64,000 bases of DNA, taken from a virus. Below are positions 60,321-64,000 of the stretch, in pieces. Location of the stretch: positions 28,114-92,113 of the IMG/VR virus record IMGVR_UViG_3300027836_000009; one strand, given 5' to 3'. A program made the translations under genes and the position numbers. A model generated the notes under the pieces. It had not been told where the DNA came from and did no database searches. It worked only from the letters and a program-made list of their open reading frames with translations. Numbering within the stretch: the stretch's first letter is position 1; the number at the start of each line of letters is the position of its first letter.

Positions 60321-61102
60321 TGGGACAAGTAAAAAGAATTGATACACCAGTAGGTAGATTTTATAAATATACGATTGACGCAAACAAATCGTACGACGAA
60401 GGTGGATTTAAACTTATGCCTAGCGTTACAACTGTTTTAGGAATTTTAGGTTCTGATAAGTTGGATAAACTTGAAGCTGCGATGGGTAAAGAAGCTCTAC
60501 AAAAATTGGGACAAAAAGCGGCCTTGAGAGGGACTGCAATGCACATGTTTTTGGAGAACTATTTTATCTGCATCAAGAATGGGAAAGACGCAGATTCTTG
60601 TTTATTATACACACAGAAGAAATCTCCAACCGATTTAGTACATGATGGTTTAGAAATGGAAAGAATCACAGCAGGTCGTGAGCTATTTTATAATTATCTT
60701 TACGAAGGATATCTTGACCGAGTTAAAAAAGTAATCTTTACTGAAAGATTCATTTGGTCAATCATAGCTTTATTTGCTGGTACTGCAGATTTCTGTTTTG
60801 TAAATGAAAACGGACAACTTGTAATAGGTGACTTTAAAAGTGCAAGTTCAATTAAAGACGAAGAAACAATACATAAGTATGAGTTACAGCTTGCTGCATA
60901 CATCATTGCTTTTGAGGAAATATATAAAACAAAGGTTCATCACGCTGAATTATGGATATCTCATCCGCTTGGGATTCAAGAACAGATTTTAGGTGGTGAT
61001 GAATTAGAAGAAAGAAAAAAACAATTTTTAAGCCTAGTTGAGAAATATCATAATGGCTGGGATGCAAGAACTGTCGCAAACAAGTATTGCACCACAGCAT
61101 AA
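60320..61102 (+). CDS. PD-(D/E)XK family nuclease, RecB/Cas4-like (260 aa)
   Basis: The core GTADFCFVNENGQLVIGDFK near residues 153-172 gives the motif Asp ... Asp-x-Lys, and KYELQLAAYIIAFEE near 189-203 gives the QxxxY motif of RecB-like nucleases. The N-terminal helical part has RGTAMHMFLENYF near 74-86, the H of motif I. No cysteine cluster, so not a classical Cas4. Its place between UvsY and UvsW suggests a role in processing ends in recombination-dependent replication. Overlaps the previous gene by one base. T4 has no such gene at this position. Confidence 0.8.
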   Translation: MGQVKRIDTPVGRFYKYTIDANKSYDEGGFKLMPSVTTVLGILGSDKLDKLEAAMGKEALQKLGQKAALRGTAMHMFLENYFICIKNGKDADSCLLYTQKKSPTDLVHDGLEMERITAGRELFYNYLYEGYLDRVKKVIFTERFIWSIIALFAGTADFCFVNENGQLVIGDFKSASSIKDEETIHKYELQLAAYIIAFEEIYKTKVHHAELWISHPLGIQEQILGGDELEERKKQFLSLVEKYHNGWDARTVANKYCTTA

Positions 61103-61113
61103 AATTACTACTA

Positions 61114-62646
61114 ATGGAAGTGAAAGCAAGAGTAACGCCAGATAACAGATTCTTACAGATAACTGAATGCTCAGAAATAGAACTTGAACAAATAAGATTT
61201 TCATTTAAGAAAAGAATTACTAATTGGAGATTCCACCCACTTGTAAAAAAGAAAATCTGGGATGGCTATATTGCATTTATTGATAAGTACAACAGAATAC
61301 CTGTTGGTCTTTGGAATGAATTAAACGAAACTTGTAAAAAATACGGATTTGACTTACAAGTTGAAGGATTCGGCAATGTTATAGATGAAGAATTTGATGA
61401 AGAAGATTTTCGTCAATGGGTTACTGAGTTTTTTACCGATCATCCAAAAATAGTACCACGTGATTATCAAGTTGACGCATGTATTCCGATTCTTAAATAC
61501 CGTAGAAGTATTAGTGAAATTGCTACATCAGCAGGAAAGACATTAATCATATTTATGATTTTTGGTTATTTACAAAATCGTAAAGGTGCTGGTAAGTTCT
61601 TAATGATTGTTCCTAACACTAACTTAATCTTACAAACTGTTGAAGATTTTGAACTTTACAATAATGATAAGTTAAGATACCAAACTCAAATGTTACATGG
61701 TGGAACTGACAAAGCAAAAAAGAGTGTTGACTTCGCAATAGGTACTTATCAAACACTTGTGAAACAAGCTCCAGAATACTTTGACGATATTGATACTGTT
61801 TGTGTTGATGAAGCTCACCATACTCAAGCAAGTTCAATCAAAAAGATTCTTGTTAACTGTATTAACTCCAGATATGCTTTTGGTTTATCAGGAACCATGT
61901 TACAAAATGGAAGTACTGAAGCAATCACAGTTCAAGCTTACTTAGGACCACTTGTAAATAACATTAGTGCTTCTTTCTTAACAGCAAATAAATTCGCAAC
62001 TCCAATTATCGTTAAAGTTGTTGAAATGGACTATCTTGAATCTGAAGCTCGTGACAAACTGGAAGAACTCCGTAGTCGTAAAGCTGAAATTGAAGGATCT
62101 AAATTATTGGATCTTGAAAGAAGATTAGTTATAGATAACCGTTCAAGATTTCTTTTTGTTTGTGACTTTATTTGTCGCTCAACTAAAAACTCACTTGTTC
62201 TTTTCCAAAATGTAAAAGACGGATACGGAAAAAGGATTTATGATTATATCCGAGAAAAAACAAATGATAAAGTTGTCTTTTATGTAGACGGAAGCACATC
62301 ACCAGATTTACGTGATGATTATATTCACCGTATGGAAGAAGGTGAAGACAAAATAATGGTTGCATCATTTGGTACATTCAGTACAGGTATCTCAATTAAC
62401 AACATTCATAATGTTTACTTTGTTGAATCTTATAAGTCTGAAAAAATCATTCGTCAATCAATTGGTCGTGGAATGAGATTATTTGAAGGCAAGGAAAGAA
62501 CAACTATCATAGATTTCGTTGATGATTTTTCAACAAGCAAGTCAAGTAAAAATGGAAAAAACTATTTAATGAAACATGCGGAAGCAAGAATTCAAATCTA
62601 TCAAGAACAAGGATTCCCATACAAGAAATATAAGGTAAAATTTTAG
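61114..62646 (+). CDS. uvsW: UvsW-like DNA helicase (510 aa)
   Basis: Superfamily 2 helicase for branch migration, R-loop and fork regression. ATSAGKT near residues 136-142 (Walker A), VCVDEAHH near 230-237 (DEAH-type Walker B), SGT near residue 260 and RQSIGRGMR near 447-455 (motif VI) are all present. The N-terminus (TECSEIELEQIRFSFKKRIT) is the DNA-binding domain seen in T4 UvsW (587 aa). An in-frame TTG at 61087 would overlap the nuclease gene, so the ATG at 61114 is preferred. Confidence 0.9.
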   Translation: MEVKARVTPDNRFLQITECSEIELEQIRFSFKKRITNWRFHPLVKKKIWDGYIAFIDKYNRIPVGLWNELNETCKKYGFDLQVEGFGNVIDEEFDEEDFRQWVTEFFTDHPKIVPRDYQVDACIPILKYRRSISEIATSAGKTLIIFMIFGYLQNRKGAGKFLMIVPNTNLILQTVEDFELYNNDKLRYQTQMLHGGTDKAKKSVDFAIGTYQTLVKQAPEYFDDIDTVCVDEAHHTQASSIKKILVNCINSRYAFGLSGTMLQNGSTEAITVQAYLGPLVNNISASFLTANKFATPIIVKVVEMDYLESEARDKLEELRSRKAEIEGSKLLDLERRLVIDNRSRFLFVCDFICRSTKNSLVLFQNVKDGYGKRIYDYIREKTNDKVVFYVDGSTSPDLRDDYIHRMEEGEDKIMVASFGTFSTGISINNIHNVYFVESYKSEKIIRQSIGRGMRLFEGKERTTIIDFVDDFSTSKSSKNGKNYLMKHAEARIQIYQEQGFPYKKYKVKF

Positions 62647-62660
62647 CATACCTCAGCAAA

Positions 62661-62669
62661 GATATATAG
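62661..62669 (+). promoter_or_regulatory. GATATATAG promoter-like element
   Basis: In the 40-base gap after UvsW, 18 bases before the ATG at 62687. Shares the TATATA core. Likely directs the capsid-targeted genes 62687 and 63085. Confidence 0.4.
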
Positions 62670-62686
62670 TTTAAATTAGATCATAA

Positions 62687-63058
62687 ATGAAGAACTATTC
62701 AGAATTTATTACTGAAGGTAAAAAAGGTCCAACTCCAGCAGGTAATGTTATTACACCTACCAATGCAGGAGCTATGAAGTCAACAATCAACACTACTGAT
62801 GAAACGTCAGAAGCATTGAGAAGAAATCTTCTAGACAAATTTTATACAAAGCTCGAGAATGACGAGGACAAAGACGCAGTTAATAAATGCGTCTCTACAG
62901 TAGTTTATTGTCTGAGCAAAAATATGCGAGTTGATAGTGACATAATTGAGCTTCTTGCGAAAAAAACAGGTAAAGAGAAAAAAGATGTTGTAAAAACTAT
63001 TGAAGATGAAACAAATAGTTATTACGGCGGTGCTGATAATCTTTACGGAAGAAAATAG
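62687..63058 (+). CDS. Putative internal head protein with capsid-targeting signal (123 aa)
   Basis: The N-terminus MKNYSEFITEGKK matches the T4 internal-protein signal MKTYQEFIAEA at seven of the first ten positions, and the cleavage context I-T-E|G fits the prohead protease rule (L/I-x-E before A/G). In T4 such proteins enter the capsid core, are cleaved and are injected with DNA. The remainder is helical and charged (DNLYGRK end), with no recognised domain. Located after UvsW behind a TATATA element, next to a second protein with a similar start. Confidence 0.65.
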   Translation: MKNYSEFITEGKKGPTPAGNVITPTNAGAMKSTINTTDETSEALRRNLLDKFYTKLENDEDKDAVNKCVSTVVYCLSKNMRVDSDIIELLAKKTGKEKKDVVKTIEDETNSYYGGADNLYGRK

Positions 63059-63084
63059 TATTAAAAATAAAATCATAATATAAC

Positions 63085-63996
63085 ATGAAAAAGTTTACAG
63101 AATGGGTAGGAGCAATTCGCGAAGCTGAGGAAAAACAGATGTCAGAATTACAAAAATCCTATAAAGATTACTTTGGAGCAAAGCTTAATAAATTTAACGC
63201 AAAATCTCCAGCTGATTTAACAGAAGAACAAAAGAAAGAGTTCTTTAACGAAATCAAAAAAGATTGGGAAATAGGAACTGGCGCAAAACCTGCGGGTAAG
63301 AAAGATGTTGAAGAACATGGTGTTAAAGAATCAGAAGAGTTTGATATGAGTGAAGGAGTTTTTTATAGACTTCCTAGAAAAATGATTCAAGATGAATTGT
63401 GGTTGACTACAAAAAATTTACAAAACTTCTTTAATAATGCATCAGCTGGTACTGATGTTGACCCAGGAGTTCTTGACACAATTATTAAAAGTTTAGGAAA
63501 TGCTAAAAAGGAATTAAAAAAATTCACTAACGTTGAAGATGTTAAAGGTTCTGTTTACGAATCTAAAGAAGTTAAAGAATCTTTAAATGAAGGTGGCCAA
63601 GAAGAACAAGTAAAGAAAGAATGTATTACTAAACTTTCTCAATTTTTCGGGGTAAATCCAGGTAACTTATCTAAATTTAATTTTGACGGTAAAGATAATA
63701 TCAAAGAACTTACTAAAGCTCTTGGATCTACATCAGATGAAGGTACTGAACATATTTACAGAGTTGCTGTTACGGTGGCAAAAAGTAATTTGGGTGTTAA
63801 AGAATCTGAAGAAGTTAATGAAGCAGAAGTAAAAAATGCTAAAGACTTTGAAGAATATGCTATGGCTATTCTAAAAAAACAACACGGTGATGATTTTGAC
63901 GAAGCTAAAGCTAAAAAAACAGTTAGTGGTTTAACTGCAGCTGCTGAGAAAGATGGTGACTGGGGCGCTGCTGTTGGAAAATTACAAAACGCATAA
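63085..63996 (+). CDS. Putative capsid-targeted / prohead core protein (303 aa)
   Basis: Begins MKKFTEWVGAIREAEEK: MK, aromatic, E, aromatic, then I-R-E|A, which fits the prohead protease rule. Further L-N-E|G (in ESLNEGGQE, about residue 168) and V-N-E|A (about 249) sites suggest cleavage into several pieces. The chain is helical and Lys/Glu-rich like head core proteins. The C-terminal 50 residues (EYAMAILKKQHGDDFDEAKA and on to the end) recall a short module of T4-like phage proteins. The last three bases of the window (ATG at 63998) start the next gene. Confidence 0.6.
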   Translation: MKKFTEWVGAIREAEEKQMSELQKSYKDYFGAKLNKFNAKSPADLTEEQKKEFFNEIKKDWEIGTGAKPAGKKDVEEHGVKESEEFDMSEGVFYRLPRKMIQDELWLTTKNLQNFFNNASAGTDVDPGVLDTIIKSLGNAKKELKKFTNVEDVKGSVYESKEVKESLNEGGQEEQVKKECITKLSQFFGVNPGNLSKFNFDGKDNIKELTKALGSTSDEGTEHIYRVAVTVAKSNLGVKESEEVNEAEVKNAKDFEEYAMAILKKQHGDDFDEAKAKKTVSGLTAAAEKDGDWGAAVGKLQNA

Positions 63997-64000
63997 TATG

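Noticed and set aside
1-64000. tRNA genes, CRISPR arrays, insertion sequences, integrase or attachment sites
   Set aside because: None recognised by eye: no cloverleaf with T-loop consensus, no regularly spaced repeats, no transposase or recombinase motifs.

Overview
This window is a 64 kb segment of a large, AT-rich, tailed-phage (myovirus) genome with a T4-like core. The support is a set of recognisable T4-type proteins: baseplate wedge proteins like gp53, gp25, gp6, gp7 and gp8, a gp27-like hub, a gp5-type spike, a gp32-like single-strand binding protein, a DnaG/gp61-type primase, UvsY and UvsW. No tRNA, rRNA, CRISPR array, integrase or insertion sequence was seen. Almost all genes are on the + strand, closely packed or overlapping by 1 to 30 bases. 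Start codons are preceded by A-rich tracts rather than Shine-Dalgarno sequences, and the large fibre carries degenerate GIGT..P..LHV repeats. Both point to a Bacteroidota (flavobacterium-like) host, but the host is an inference.

Layout. 1-1065 is the 3' end of a gene entering from the left, followed by a three-hairpin region with a terminator. 1203-3713 holds small genes, mostly unknown, with one Nudix-like protein, ending at a perfect palindromic bidirectional terminator that faces two small minus-strand genes (3745-4193). 4270-26146 is a long baseplate/tail operon: structural protein, gp53-like, hub, tube-like protein, spike, an S1-domain RNA-binding protein, an amidoligase-like protein, gp25, gp6, giant gp7-like and gp8-like. 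26113-29946 is an enzyme island: HAD phosphatase, PhoH ATPase, a minus-strand SET-domain plus zinc-ribbon pair, a DnaQ-like exonuclease and a Nei/Fpg glycosylase with a zincless finger. 29991-52258 holds five structural genes, including two of over 2500 codons, ending in a collagen-like and Cys-rich fibre. 52277-56331 holds a spanin-like envelope protein, a Gly-rich structural protein, a tail-tube-fold protein and a small protein with a T4-like capsid-targeting start. 56328-62646 is replication/recombination: RuvC-like resolvase, gp32-like SSB with a long structured leader, primase, UvsY, a PD-(D/E)XK nuclease and UvsW. 62687-63996 holds two genes whose N-termini resemble T4 capsid-targeting sequences; the next gene begins at the last three bases.

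The most interesting signals are four. (1) Stem-loops recur about 20-43 bases inside the coding start of many genes. (2) The phage carries its own S1-like protein although its start sites lack Shine-Dalgarno sequences. (3) Several proteins share an MK-x-aromatic-x-E/K-F/W N-terminus like the T4 capsid-targeting signal. (4) A TATATA-core promoter-like element recurs in the gaps between genes. Signals 1 and 2 together could be a translation-control system, but that link is speculative.
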